The position numbers and the translations under genes were made by a program. A model generated the notes under the pieces. The model was not told the DNA's origin. It made no database searches and was given only the letters and a program-made list of their open reading frames with translations. From NCBI GenBank assembly GCA_047632755.1, contig JBLIDT010000001.1:62001-126000 (forward strand): a stretch of 64,000 bases of DNA. Reading direction: 5' to 3'. Source of the stretch: JAKVAV01 sp047632755 (GTDB lineage Bacteria; Bacteroidota; Bacteroidia; Flavobacteriales_D; Cryomorphaceae). Numbering within the stretch: the first letter of the stretch is position 1; the number at the start of each line of letters is the position of its first letter. Shown here in pieces: positions 34,860 to 43,600 of the stretch.

Positions 34860-34913
34860 CTGTCTAAATTAAGACTTTTGTGAAAACACCCTATCAATAG
34901 CTAACTTTGTTGA

Positions 34914-35276
34914 ATGGATTTTGAATTCGAAAATAGATGGAGAGAAGTTATCTCTCAATTGGAGGATAGCTTCGGCGAGGAAATTGACTTGGAGGCAATC
35001 CTTTTCTTGATTGGAATACAAGAGCTGGGAAAAGGAGTAGAAAAATTCTCTAAAGATGAGAAGCTCAATTTAATGCACATTGCCATTTGCACAGTTCTTG
35101 AGCCATTTGGCTACTACGATTTTTCGCATTTAGATAAAGAGGGATGGCCCCATTTCGAAAAGATTAAGGACCTACCTTATCTTTCTGATACGGAGCAAAA
35201 GGAGCTTATGAGAAAAGCGGTGGTTGAATACTTTGAAAAAGAGGGGTTGTTTAAGAACCCAGAACAAACGTTTTAG
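34914..35276 (+). CDS. Conserved Bacteroidota protein (120 aa), unknown function
   Basis: Acidic, helical protein with the conserved-looking core DLEAILFLIGIQELGKG, LNLMHIAICTVLEPFGYY and KEGWPHFEKIKDLPYLS. I recognise this as a widespread Bacteroidota small protein but know no function. Its 3' end overlaps the 3' end of the minus-strand lipoprotein gene by 26 nt. Confidence 0.8.
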   Translation: MDFEFENRWREVISQLEDSFGEEIDLEAILFLIGIQELGKGVEKFSKDEKLNLMHIAICTVLEPFGYYDFSHLDKEGWPHFEKIKDLPYLSDTEQKELMRKAVVEYFEKEGLFKNPEQTF

Positions 35277-35640
35277 ACGTTGTCTCTTCTTCAACTACTT
35301 TCATAATCCCATTCACAAAAGAAGTGCTGTCAGGGGTTTCAAAGGTTATTTCTACATCGAGTATGGCAAATCCGCTTTGACCTGGTTCGTATTGTTCCGT
35401 ATAGTCAAATTCAGCTACTCCATTTGAATTTGTAAACTGGGTTCGATCAATTGCGATATCTCCCACCTGATCGTCATCAATCGTTCCTTGCCCAAACATT
35501 CTCACCTCCGCCCCAGGAACTCTCGATCCTTCTGGTGTTACTACAATAATTTCAGCGATAGTATCCTCTTCTGGGTTACATGACATGGTAACAATGCCTA
35601 AGAGTACAATGGTAAATAAGTATGTAAGACGGGTTTTCAT
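35251..35640 (-). CDS. Small lipoprotein with a carboxypeptidase-regulatory-like beta domain
   Basis: 129 aa from ATG 35640 (MKTRLTYLFTIVLLGIVTMSC), giving a lipobox at GIVTMSC; an upstream in-frame ATG at 35679 would add 13 residues before the signal peptide. After the Cys comes a single beta-sandwich-like domain (IIVVTPEGSRVPGAEVRMF, TNSNGVAEFDYTEQYEPGQS), the repeating pattern of CarboxypepD_reg/transthyretin-like folds. Role unknown; possibly an envelope-associated scaffold. It diverges from the cyclophilin gene at 35684. Confidence 0.78.
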   Translation of the reverse strand: MKTRLTYLFTIVLLGIVTMSCNPEEDTIAEIIVVTPEGSRVPGAEVRMFGQGTIDDDQVGDIAIDRTQFTNSNGVAEFDYTEQYEPGQSGFAILDVEITFETPDSTSFVNGIMKVVEEETTSKTFVLGS

Positions 35641-35683
35641 CTGTTCTTTGTTATTTTCGCGGATAACCACGATAGCCAAATGT

Positions 35684-36415
35684 ATGAATTTTATAAATAG
35701 AGATAAACTTTTAAGCGGTTACCTCTTGCCAATTATAGTAATGGCAACCTGCCTTTTGAGTCTTTCTTTTGTGCTTGACAAAAACGCAAAAAAGGAGGAA
35801 ATGGTTATCATTTCGACTAAATATGGCGACATGGTAGTGCGGCTTTACGATGATGCGCCTCTTCACAAAGAAAATTTTCTGAAGCTCGCGAAGGATGGTT
35901 TCTATGATGGGTTGCTATTTCATCGAGTGATCCAATCCTTTATGATTCAAGGGGGCGATCCCAATTCTCGTGGTGCCGAAGTAGGAGGCGCTTTAGGAAC
36001 TGGAGGTCCAGGTTATACTATTCCAGCAGAATTCAATCCGCATTACATTCACAAGAAAGGGGCCCTCTCTGCCGCAAGGCAAGGCGATGCGGTAAATCCT
36101 GAAAGGGAATCATCTGGATCTCAGTTTTACATCGTGCAAGGAAAGACCGTTGAAGAAAATACTCTAATGAGAATGGCAGCACAGAAAAAGCCAAAACCAG
36201 GTGAGGAAGCTTTTTCATATACCGAGGAACAGAAAAACTTTTACGCTGAAATCGGTGGCACGCCTCACTTAGATGGTCAATACACTGTATTTGGCGAAGT
36301 GATTGAGGGTTTGAATATAATAGATTCTATTGCCACAGTAAAAGCTGACGGTCGAAATAGACCGATAGAAAACATTACCATGTCAATGAAAATCACGAAG
36401 AGGAAATGGCAATAG
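35684..36415 (+). CDS. Cyclophilin-type peptidyl-prolyl cis-trans isomerase
   Basis: 243 aa from ATG 35684; the longer frame from 35585 runs over the divergent lipoprotein gene. An N-terminal hydrophobic segment (YLLPIIVMATCLLSLSFVL) probably exports or anchors it. The cyclophilin core has FHRVIQSFMIQGGDPNSRG, SGSQFYIVQG and TPHLDGQYTVFGEVIEGL. It accelerates prolyl isomerisation in envelope proteins. It overlaps pheS by 10 nt. Confidence 0.92.
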   Translation: MNFINRDKLLSGYLLPIIVMATCLLSLSFVLDKNAKKEEMVIISTKYGDMVVRLYDDAPLHKENFLKLAKDGFYDGLLFHRVIQSFMIQGGDPNSRGAEVGGALGTGGPGYTIPAEFNPHYIHKKGALSAARQGDAVNPERESSGSQFYIVQGKTVEENTLMRMAAQKKPKPGEEAFSYTEEQKNFYAEIGGTPHLDGQYTVFGEVIEGLNIIDSIATVKADGRNRPIENITMSMKITKRKWQ

Positions 36416-37425
36416 AAACAGAAAAGATTCTTAGCGAGATTTCTTCATTCTCAGCATCTACCATAGAGGAGTTAGAGGCCTTTCGCATAAAGTATTTAGG
36501 TAAGAAAGGTATCGTAAAGGACTTGTCCTCGAGAATAAAAGACATTGCCCCTGAAGAGAGAAAAGCTTTTGGACAGTCTCTGAATCAAGTAAAAACTGCT
36601 GTAGCCGATAGAATAGAGGAAATCAAAACAGTGATCTCTCAAGGTTCAAGTAGCGCTTCTTCTGAAGAAGATACAACTCGTCCCACAGGAAGTGAAAATA
36701 TAGGTTCGCGTCATCCAGTAAGTGTCGTTAGACGAGAGATCGAGGAGATTTTCCAACGTATTGGTTTTACCATAGCTTCAGGTCCTGAAATCGAGGATGA
36801 TTGGCACAATTTCTCTGCATTAAATTTTCCTGCAAATCATCCAGCCCGCGATATGCAGGACACATTTTTCATCGAGCAAGACCCTGACATCGCATTGAGA
36901 ACTCATACCAGTAGTGTGCAGGTGCGGGTGATGGAAAACAATAAACCACCAATCCGAATCATCTCTCCTGGCCGAGTATATCGAAATGAAGCGATTTCCT
37001 CTAGATCGCACTGTATATTCCATCAAGTGGAAGGTTTGTACATTGATAAGGGAGTCACCTTTGCCGATATGGTTCAAACCATTAAATACTTTGCCCAAGC
37101 CTTTTTCGGAAAAGCTAAAATCAGACTTCGCCCCTCTTATTTCCCATTCACTGAGCCAAGTGCAGAAGTAGATGTGTATTGGGGTCTAGAAAACGAAACA
37201 GATCACCGCATTACAAAGGGCACTGGATGGCTTGAAATTATGGGTTGTGGCATGGTAGACCCTGACGTGCTTAAAGCCTCAGGAATCGATCCAAATGAGT
37301 ATTCGGGATATGCCTTTGGTATGGGCATAGAACGAATCGCAATGAACCGATACCAAATCGGCGATATTCGAATGCTGTTTGAAAACGACTTAAGGTTTCT
37401 CGGTCAACTAAAAGGAGCTTGGTAA
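36406..37425 (+). CDS. pheS: Phenylalanyl-tRNA synthetase alpha subunit
   Basis: 339 aa. N-terminal coiled-coil (about 1-85), then the class II catalytic core with GRVYRNEAISSRSHCIFHQV (motif 2), PSAEVDVYW and FGMGIERIAMNRY (motif 3). It is coupled to the cyclophilin gene by overlap. pheT is not in the window. Its TAA stop is directly followed by repeat copy C. Confidence 0.96.
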   Translation: MAIETEKILSEISSFSASTIEELEAFRIKYLGKKGIVKDLSSRIKDIAPEERKAFGQSLNQVKTAVADRIEEIKTVISQGSSSASSEEDTTRPTGSENIGSRHPVSVVRREIEEIFQRIGFTIASGPEIEDDWHNFSALNFPANHPARDMQDTFFIEQDPDIALRTHTSSVQVRVMENNKPPIRIISPGRVYRNEAISSRSHCIFHQVEGLYIDKGVTFADMVQTIKYFAQAFFGKAKIRLRPSYFPFTEPSAEVDVYWGLENETDHRITKGTGWLEIMGCGMVDPDVLKASGIDPNEYSGYAFGMGIERIAMNRYQIGDIRMLFENDLRFLGQLKGAW

Positions 37426-37633
37426 CTAGCGTCTGTATGCAAAGTCAGCTATAGTGATTCCCTTGTTTTAAGAACAGTCGTCTGCCCAAAGGCGTACTCC
37501 TTGACTACGCGCTTTGGTTGTGAGATCGCTTCTCCGTATTTAAACTACACACCCCGGCAGGGTTTAGTTCGGTATAGGGACTTGTTTTGAACTTTTTTTT
37601 CAGACTCAAGGCTCGGGAAAAGAATCTAATTAG
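37426..37633. repeat. Intergenic repeat, copy C (208 bp)
   Basis: Between convergent pheS and pyk, starting immediately after the pheS stop and including the pyk stop. The core CTTGTTTTAAGAACA is at 37462-37476. It shares GGTTGTGA and TATTTAAA with copy B, and CAGACTC plus the right end CTAATTAG with copy A. Left end CTAGCGTCTG corresponds to CTAGTGTCTA of copy B. Same orientation as A and B. Confidence 0.78.
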
Positions 37634-39048
37634 ACCTTATCCAGCTTCAACATATTGGTCATACCCTGCTCATTCATAGGCATACTCGCCAAGTGAATGA
37701 TCTTGTCGCCATTCTTTACAAGCTTCTTCTTTTTAAGAATGTACTTTATGTCAGCAATAGTATGGTCAGTGCTAACCATCTTGTCGTAATAGAACGACTT
37801 GACTCCCCACACCAAACTCATTTGAGTCAAAATATTCTTGTTTCCCGTAAACAAGAGAATCTCTGCCTTGGGTCTTTGGCTAGAGATTTTGAAACCCGTA
37901 TAACCACTAAAGGTCATTGTGATGATAGCGGATGCTTTGACCCTATCGGAAAGCCTTGTAGCGTTGAAACAGATCGAGTCTGTGATGTAACGATCTTCTC
38001 TACTCTCTACAGGAGGCTCCTCGTGGTGGTAAATCTTATCAGAGGTTTCCACTTCCTTTACGATAGCCGACATCACTTCAATAACTCTGGCGGGATGTTT
38101 TCCAACAGATGTTTCAGCACTTAGCATTACAGCATCAGCGCCATCAAGTACTGCGTTTGCCACATCATTTACCTCTGCTCGCGTAGGGGTATTGTCATGG
38201 ATCATGCTCTCCATCATTTGCGTAGCAACGATAACTGGTTTGCTACTCTTGAGGGCTTTAGTAACCAACATTTTTTGAACCAGCGGAACGTTTTGAAGTG
38301 GAATCTCAACCCCCAAATCGCCTCGCGCCACCATCAGTGCGTCGGTTTCTCGGATAATATCATCTATGTCCAGAATAGCCTCTGGTTTTTCAATCTTAGC
38401 TACGACAAGAGCGTGCTTTTCTCTTGAACGAATGATGTGCTTGAGTTCAATAATATCTCTGGCAGAACGCACAAAAGATAATCCCACCCAATCAACATCC
38501 ATATCGAGCACAAAATCCAAGTCTTTGAGGTCTTTCTCCGTTAGGCAAGGCAGCGAAATCTGAGTGTTTGGCAAGTTCACTCCCTTCCTATTCTTAAGAA
38601 GTCCTCCGTGCTTAACCTTCGCTACTACCTCATTGGTTCCATTTGTAGAAATGGCTTCGAGCTCAAGTTTACCGTCATCTAAGAGTATTCTTTCACCTAC
38701 CTTGACATCCTGAGCAAATTGAGGGTATGTAATGTATATTTTGCTTGAATCTCCTTCCTCGGTGGTAAATATGATCTCGTCTCCGTCGTTGAGCATAAGT
38801 CCATCCCCCTCAAACTCCCCTACCCTTAACTTGGGGCCTTGAAGATCTGCTAATATGGCGGTATGAGTTCCTAGTTTCTCATCTACTTTACGGATGTTAT
38901 CTATCGTTTTTGCGTGGTCTTCATAAGATCCATGCGAAAAATTAATTCGACATACATCAAGCCCTTGCTTGATCATTTCCGCAATGGTTTCCTGACTATC
39001 AGAAGCCGGGCCCATAGTGGCCACAATCTTAGTTCTCTTATTTATCAT
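37630..39048 (-). CDS. pyk: Pyruvate kinase
   Basis: 472 aa; converts PEP and ADP to pyruvate and ATP. Features: KIVATMGPASDSQETI (N-terminus), INFSHGSYEDH, the MVARGDLGVEIP and KPVIVATQMMESMI blocks of the active site, and the C-terminal allosteric-type domain. It starts 4 nt inside the end of the IPExxxVDY gene (ATGA-type overlap). Its TAA stop lies in repeat copy C, in the same GTCTAATTAG context as the stop of pgk. Confidence 0.97.
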   Translation of the reverse strand: MINKRTKIVATMGPASDSQETIAEMIKQGLDVCRINFSHGSYEDHAKTIDNIRKVDEKLGTHTAILADLQGPKLRVGEFEGDGLMLNDGDEIIFTTEEGDSSKIYITYPQFAQDVKVGERILLDDGKLELEAISTNGTNEVVAKVKHGGLLKNRKGVNLPNTQISLPCLTEKDLKDLDFVLDMDVDWVGLSFVRSARDIIELKHIIRSREKHALVVAKIEKPEAILDIDDIIRETDALMVARGDLGVEIPLQNVPLVQKMLVTKALKSSKPVIVATQMMESMIHDNTPTRAEVNDVANAVLDGADAVMLSAETSVGKHPARVIEVMSAIVKEVETSDKIYHHEEPPVESREDRYITDSICFNATRLSDRVKASAIITMTFSGYTGFKISSQRPKAEILLFTGNKNILTQMSLVWGVKSFYYDKMVSTDHTIADIKYILKKKKLVKNGDKIIHLASMPMNEQGMTNMLKLDKV

Positions 39049-39476
39049 GCTACTAACAAAATGTTTTGTTTCAATCTCAACAATTCTAAATCTATCTCAA
39101 AAGCCATGAGCACTGTTCCCGTGGCCCTCAATTTTTCAATCACGTCATTCCTCTCTACCTCATCCGATAGATCAATAACCACTAAAAAATCAGCATTCTT
39201 TACTTCTGGCAAGAAAAGGCTTACTCCTTTCTTGTTTTCGATGAGTCTGTACCTTATCTGAAGGTTTTCATCAAAAAAACTATAAAAAGCATGATGCCTA
39301 GAGGTTTTACTTTTTGAAAAGATTTCTATGTCTGAATCTCGTTTCAACTCCAGTCTCAAAGACTTATTCAACATCCAACATACTCGATGACTCCGCGAAG
39401 TAGAAACAATGCCGATGGCCATAAAGGCGTATTCGTCTTCTATTTCCAGGATCAGCTTGGTCATAGTTGTTGTCAA
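39045..39476 (-). CDS. IPExxxVDY-family protein
   Basis: 143 aa small Bacteroidota-specific protein whose family name comes from a conserved IPE...VDY segment, seen here in variant form as FLPEVKNADFLVVI. Function unknown. It lies between rnc and pyk, overlapping pyk, a genomic position that I recall as conserved in Flavobacteriales. No signal peptide or TM segment. Confidence 0.82.
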   Translation of the reverse strand: MTTTMTKLILEIEDEYAFMAIGIVSTSRSHRVCWMLNKSLRLELKRDSDIEIFSKSKTSRHHAFYSFFDENLQIRYRLIENKKGVSLFLPEVKNADFLVVIDLSDEVERNDVIEKLRATGTVLMAFEIDLELLRLKQNILLVA

Positions 39477-39498
39477 AGTAACACGAAGCTATGAAATA

Positions 39499-40227
39499 TT
39501 AATTAGCTAAGTCAGATATCTTAATTAAAGCTTGCTCGGCTGCTGTTTGTTCTGCCCTTTTCTTTGAGCTTCCATGGCCTTTCCCAATTTCATCGCTATT
39601 CCATATTACTCGGGATAAAAATCGATGAGATCCTTTTTCGGAATTTATAGGAGCCGTCTTAAAAAACACTTTTGCCTTCAGTCGATGTGCCTCTTCGTGC
39701 AACCTGCTTTTAAAATCACTTTCGGTATTCTGTAGCCTACCCAAATTGGCATAGTGCGTCAAAGCAAACAATATTGATGTCTTCGCCTTCTTGTATCCCT
39801 TATCTAGATAAATCGCGCCTACTACGGCTTCAAATGCATTTCCAGAGATTAATTGTCTCGAATCAGTGGCTTGTGAATCTGTTTCTATAAGGCTATGAAG
39901 CCCCATCTCAACAGCTGTCTTACTCAAGTTTATCCGACTCACTATCCTACTCTTCATTTTGGTCATTTCACCTTCCTCAGCAGTGGGGTGTGTTTTGTAC
40001 AAATACTCTGCAACAACGGAATCAATAATAGCATCACCAAGGAATTCTAGCCTCTCATTACTTAGGTGACGATCATTGTGAATATTACGAGCAGCAGACT
40101 TATGGCAAAACGCTTGACGATATACAGCTTTTTCTTTTGGTCTAATTCCAAAAGACTTTCTTAAAAGACTTTCTATCTCCCTATCTCTGGCAGATTTTGA
40201 ACGAAAAATTAAAGACTTAAGGTTCAC
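39499..40227 (-). CDS. rnc: Ribonuclease III
   Basis: 242 aa; cleaves double-stranded RNA in rRNA and mRNA processing. The signature NERLEFLGDAIIDSVVAEYL carries the catalytic Glu/Asp; the second catalytic region is NAFEAVVGAIYLDKGYKKAK. A C-terminal dsRBD follows (FKSRLHEEAHRLKAKVFF ... GHGSSKKRAEQTAAEQAL). It lies 11 nt after fabF in the acpP-fabF-rnc operon, an order conserved in many bacteria. Confidence 0.96.
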   Translation of the reverse strand: MNLKSLIFRSKSARDREIESLLRKSFGIRPKEKAVYRQAFCHKSAARNIHNDRHLSNERLEFLGDAIIDSVVAEYLYKTHPTAEEGEMTKMKSRIVSRINLSKTAVEMGLHSLIETDSQATDSRQLISGNAFEAVVGAIYLDKGYKKAKTSILFALTHYANLGRLQNTESDFKSRLHEEAHRLKAKVFFKTAPINSEKGSHRFLSRVIWNSDEIGKGHGSSKKRAEQTAAEQALIKISDLAN

Positions 40228-40238
40228 AAGGAAAAGAT

Positions 40239-41492
40239 TTATTCCTCGAATTTTTTGAATACCAAAGAGGCGTTGTGGCCACCAAATCCAAACGTATTAT
40301 TCATTGCAATCTTTACTTCACGTTCTTGTGCAACGTTCAGGGTAAGGTTCAGTTTTTTATCAATCTCTGGATCGAATTCTGAATGATTGATTGTTGGTGG
40401 TACTACATTATCTCTAATTGCCATTACACATGCCAGACTTTCAATCGCACCCGCAGCTCCGAGCAAATGACCTGTCATTGACTTCGTGGAAGAGATATTT
40501 AATTTGTAGGCGTCATGACCAAAGACTTTTAGAATTGCCTTTATCTCAGCAATATCGCCTAATGGAGTTGATGTACCATGCACATTCACATAGTCTACAT
40601 CTTCTGGATTAATCTTGGCGTCCCTGAGTGCTTTCTGCATGACTTCGATGGCGCCCAATCCTTCTGGATGAGGAGCCGTCATATGATAAGCATCTGCTGA
40701 CATTCCTCCGCCTAAAATTTCAGCGTAGATAATAGCGCCACGTTTTTTCGCATGCTCGTAGCTTTCCAATATGACTACTCCGGCACCTTCTCCCATAACA
40801 AATCCATCTCGATTCGCATCAAACGGTCTAGAGGCCGTCTCTGGGCTATCATTTCTCTTGGATAAAGCATGGAGCGCATTAAAACCCCCGATTCCTGATT
40901 CAGTCATGATTGCTTCCGACCCCCCAGTTATTATAACATCAGCGCGACCTGTTTGAATTAATATCATCGCATCGATAATTGCATTAGTCGAGGATGCGCA
41001 AGCTGAAACCGTAGAATAGTTTGGCCCGCGCATACCGAATCTCATAGAAACCATTCCAGGTGCCATGTCAATAATAGACTTGGGAATGAAAAAAGGATTG
41101 AAACGCGGAGTACCATCTCCGTGGGCAAATTCAGTGATCTGGGTCGAGGTAGTGCCCATTCCACCGATTCCAGATCCAAGAATAACTCCCGCCATCGTCG
41201 GATCAATAGACGAGGTGTCCAATCCAGCGTGGTCTACAGCCTTTTGAGCGGCGTGTACAGCATATTGCGTAAAGAGGTCCATTTTACGGGCCTCTTTACG
41301 CTCCATGATTTCTTCTGGATTAAATCCCTTTACCTCGCAAGCGAAGCGGGTCTTAAATTTTGACGTATCAAACTTAGTAATTGCGGCCGCTCCGCTTTTT
41401 CCTTCTTTCAAAGAGGTGAAATACTCTTCTGCCGAATTCCCTATTGGAGTAAGTGCGTCAAAACCAGTAACTACGACACGTCTGAAATCCAT
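40239..41492 (-). CDS. fabF: 3-oxoacyl-[ACP] synthase II
   Basis: 417 aa; condensing enzyme of fatty acid elongation. The catalytic cysteine is in YSTVSACASSTNAI; the two histidines are in YVNVHGTSTPLGD and KSMTGHLLGAAGA. The N-terminus RRVVVTGFDALTPIGNS and the ending NNTFGFGGHNASLVF are typical. 14 nt separate it from acpP. Confidence 0.97.
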   Translation of the reverse strand: MDFRRVVVTGFDALTPIGNSAEEYFTSLKEGKSGAAAITKFDTSKFKTRFACEVKGFNPEEIMERKEARKMDLFTQYAVHAAQKAVDHAGLDTSSIDPTMAGVILGSGIGGMGTTSTQITEFAHGDGTPRFNPFFIPKSIIDMAPGMVSMRFGMRGPNYSTVSACASSTNAIIDAMILIQTGRADVIITGGSEAIMTESGIGGFNALHALSKRNDSPETASRPFDANRDGFVMGEGAGVVILESYEHAKKRGAIIYAEILGGGMSADAYHMTAPHPEGLGAIEVMQKALRDAKINPEDVDYVNVHGTSTPLGDIAEIKAILKVFGHDAYKLNISSTKSMTGHLLGAAGAIESLACVMAIRDNVVPPTINHSEFDPEIDKKLNLTLNVAQEREVKIAMNNTFGFGGHNASLVFKKFEE

Positions 41493-41506
41493 AAAACCGA
41501 AACGAT

Positions 41507-41743
41507 CTAATTGGTATTCTTTTCGATATACTCAACAGCTTGTCCGACGGTACCGATCTGCTCAGCCTGATCGTCTGGAATGGCTATGTTAAATTCTTTT
41601 TCGAATTCCATGATGAGCTCTACTGTATCCAATGAGTCAGCACCCAAATCATTTGTGAAGCTGGCTTCTATTGTTACCTCAGACTCCTCAACTCCGAGTT
41701 TGTCAACGATTATCTTAGTTACTTTCGACTTGATGTCCGACAT
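41507..41743 (-). CDS. acpP: Acyl carrier protein
   Basis: 78 aa from ATG 41743 (MSDIKSKVTKIIVDKLGVEE); a longer frame from 41806 adds 21 unconserved residues. The phosphopantetheine attachment serine lies in DLGADSLDTVELIMEFE. Acidic four-helix protein carrying acyl chains in fatty acid synthesis; first gene of acpP-fabF-rnc. Confidence 0.96.
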   Translation of the reverse strand: MSDIKSKVTKIIVDKLGVEESEVTIEASFTNDLGADSLDTVELIMEFEKEFNIAIPDDQAEQIGTVGQAVEYIEKNTN

Positions 41744-41811
41744 TTCAGTGCAGTTTAGTTTAAAATTTAAATGTGCAAATAAATGAATAATGATCCTAAC
41801 TGGCAAAATAG

Positions 41812-42510
41812 TTAAAAATATTCGGTCATCACCTCTCCAATTTGTTTTCGATATATCTGTGGCACTTCTGCATTTTTCTTTGGATATCCCACAGGAAGAA
41901 GCAGATAAGCTCTTTCATTATCGGGTCGCTTCAGTAACTCTTTCAAAAAATTCATTGGGCTAGGTGTATGAGTTAGGGTAGACAGTCCCGCATTTTGAAG
42001 TGCCGCAATAAGAATACCCACCGCAATACCGACACTTTCGTTCACATAATAGTTGGGAATCTGCTTTCCATCCACAACGTCATAGGGCTTCTTAAAAATC
42101 ACAATCAAATAGGGCGCTTCTTCTAGGAATGGCTTATTGTAATTTGTTCCCAAGGGCTCTAGGTCTTTAAGCCACTGATCGCTCATTCTATCCTTGTAGC
42201 TCTTTTGCTCTTCTGCTTCTGCGCTTCTTCGAATTTGCGACTTTAAGCTGGAATTGCTAATGAGGCAAAAATGCCAAGGCTGCTTATTTGCGCCTGAAGG
42301 AGCTGAACATGCTGTCGTGATGGCATTTTGAATTGCTTCAAGAGAAACTTTATCGGAGCTAAAATCACGAATACTTCTACGTTTTTGAATAATAGATTTA
42401 AAGCTAGAAGAACGTTGTACCATCTCTTCGCAATTGACCTTGTCATAATCATACTTGATAAAATCGTAAGACTGATTTGACGAATCTACTTTTGGTTCAT
42501 TTGTTCGCAT
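41812..42510 (-). CDS. Nitroreductase-fold flavoprotein of the iodotyrosine-deiodinase (IYD) type
   Basis: 232 aa, FMN-binding nitroreductase fold (RRSIRDFSSDKV near 44-55, SAPSGANKQPWHFCL near 69-83, PVGYPKKNAEVP near the end). The active-site lid residues that bind halotyrosine in mammalian IYD are present with the same spacing: E101, Y105 and K126 (E-x3-Y-x20-K). LSTLTHTPSPMNFL also matches the IYD subgroup. IYD reductively dehalogenates iodo- or bromotyrosine; bacterial homologues are known, including one in Bacteroidota. Native substrate here is unknown. It is divergent from purN (23 bp apart) and not obviously in an operon. Confidence 0.82.
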   Translation of the reverse strand: MRTNEPKVDSSNQSYDFIKYDYDKVNCEEMVQRSSSFKSIIQKRRSIRDFSSDKVSLEAIQNAITTACSAPSGANKQPWHFCLISNSSLKSQIRRSAEAEEQKSYKDRMSDQWLKDLEPLGTNYNKPFLEEAPYLIVIFKKPYDVVDGKQIPNYYVNESVGIAVGILIAALQNAGLSTLTHTPSPMNFLKELLKRPDNERAYLLLPVGYPKKNAEVPQIYRKQIGEVMTEYF

Positions 42511-42533
42511 GGAGTAGCTTTGTCAGTTATATT

Positions 42534-43121
42534 ATGAGTCGAAAGTTCAAGATAGCTATTTTCGCATCTGGTGCGGGAACGAATGCCGCAAAAATCATTG
42601 AATTTTTCGGTAGTAGTGCCGACATATCGGTGGATTTAGTGGTAAGTAACAGAACAAAAGCAGGGGTTCTTGACATTGCCAAAGAGAATTCCATAAATTC
42701 CATGGTTTTTTCGCGCGCCCAATTTTTAACTGACACTGACAACCTCTTGAATCTTCTTCGCTCGAGAAAAATCGATTTCATAGTTTTGGCTGGGTTTCTT
42801 TTGAAGCTGCCCGAAAAAATCATTTCTGTTTTTGAAGGACGAATCCTAAATATTCACCCATCCCTTCTTCCTGATTTTGGAGGAAAAGGCATGTATGGAG
42901 ATAACGTGCATAAGGCTGTTTTGATCGCTGGAAAAGAGAAAACAGGTATTACCATCCATCAAGTGAACAATGAATATGATCGGGGTGAAATAGTATTCCA
43001 AAAAGAAGTTGCTATAGACAAAAGTGAAACAGTAGAAAGCCTAAAAAAGAAGATTCAAGTCTTGGAGCACAAATTCTTTCCTGAAGTAATTCAAACCGAA
43101 ATAAAGAAGCTCTTCAAATGA
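42534..43121 (+). CDS. purN: Phosphoribosylglycinamide formyltransferase
   Basis: 195 aa from ATG 42534 (MSRKFKIAIFASGAGTNAAK). An upstream start at 42477 would overlap the divergent gene and add unconserved residues. Transfers formyl from 10-formyl-THF to GAR in purine synthesis. The catalytic block NIHPSLLPDFGGKGMYG contains the conserved Asn/His, and GITIHQVNNEYDRGEIVFQ completes the site. 4-nt overlap with rnhA. Confidence 0.93.
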   Translation: MSRKFKIAIFASGAGTNAAKIIEFFGSSADISVDLVVSNRTKAGVLDIAKENSINSMVFSRAQFLTDTDNLLNLLRSRKIDFIVLAGFLLKLPEKIISVFEGRILNIHPSLLPDFGGKGMYGDNVHKAVLIAGKEKTGITIHQVNNEYDRGEIVFQKEVAIDKSETVESLKKKIQVLEHKFFPEVIQTEIKKLFK

Positions 43122-43600
43122 AGGTGGTTATTTATACTGATGGTTCTTCAAGAGGTAACCCAGGGCCAGGAGGATATGGTGCTGTTTTGATTTCTGAAAA
43201 AGGACATGAGAAAAAATTATCAGAAGGTTTTAGAAGAACGACCAACAACAGAATGGAACTGCTGAGCGTAATCAAAGCTCTCGAAGCCCTCAAGAAACCC
43301 TGCGAAGTACTCGTTTTCAGTGATAGTAAATATGTGGTCGATTCAGTTGAAAAAGGATGGGTATATTCTTGGGAAAAAAAAGGTTTTGCCAAAAAAAAGA
43401 ATCCCGATCTCTGGAAGCTATTTCTAAGCGTATCTCGAAACCACCGCGTGAAGTTCGAATGGGTCAAAGGTCACGCTGGAAATAAATACAACGAAATATG
43501 CGATAAGCTTGCGGTGACGGCTGCGCAAAAGCCTGACCTACCTCCTGACGAGGGTTACGAGCGACTATCTGATGTAAATGGAATGTTTCCTACTCCGTAA
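43118..43600 (+). CDS. rnhA: Ribonuclease HI
   Basis: 160 aa; degrades RNA in RNA-DNA hybrids. The catalytic acidic residues are all visible: YTDGSSRGNPGPGGYG (Asp), NRMELLSVIKALE (Glu), VFSDSKYVVDSVEKGW (Asp) and YNEICDKLA (Asp). Its start overlaps purN (ATGA) and its 3' end overlaps the convergent PfkB kinase gene by 11 nt. Confidence 0.96.
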   Translation: MKVVIYTDGSSRGNPGPGGYGAVLISEKGHEKKLSEGFRRTTNNRMELLSVIKALEALKKPCEVLVFSDSKYVVDSVEKGWVYSWEKKGFAKKKNPDLWKLFLSVSRNHRVKFEWVKGHAGNKYNEICDKLAVTAAQKPDLPPDEGYERLSDVNGMFPTP

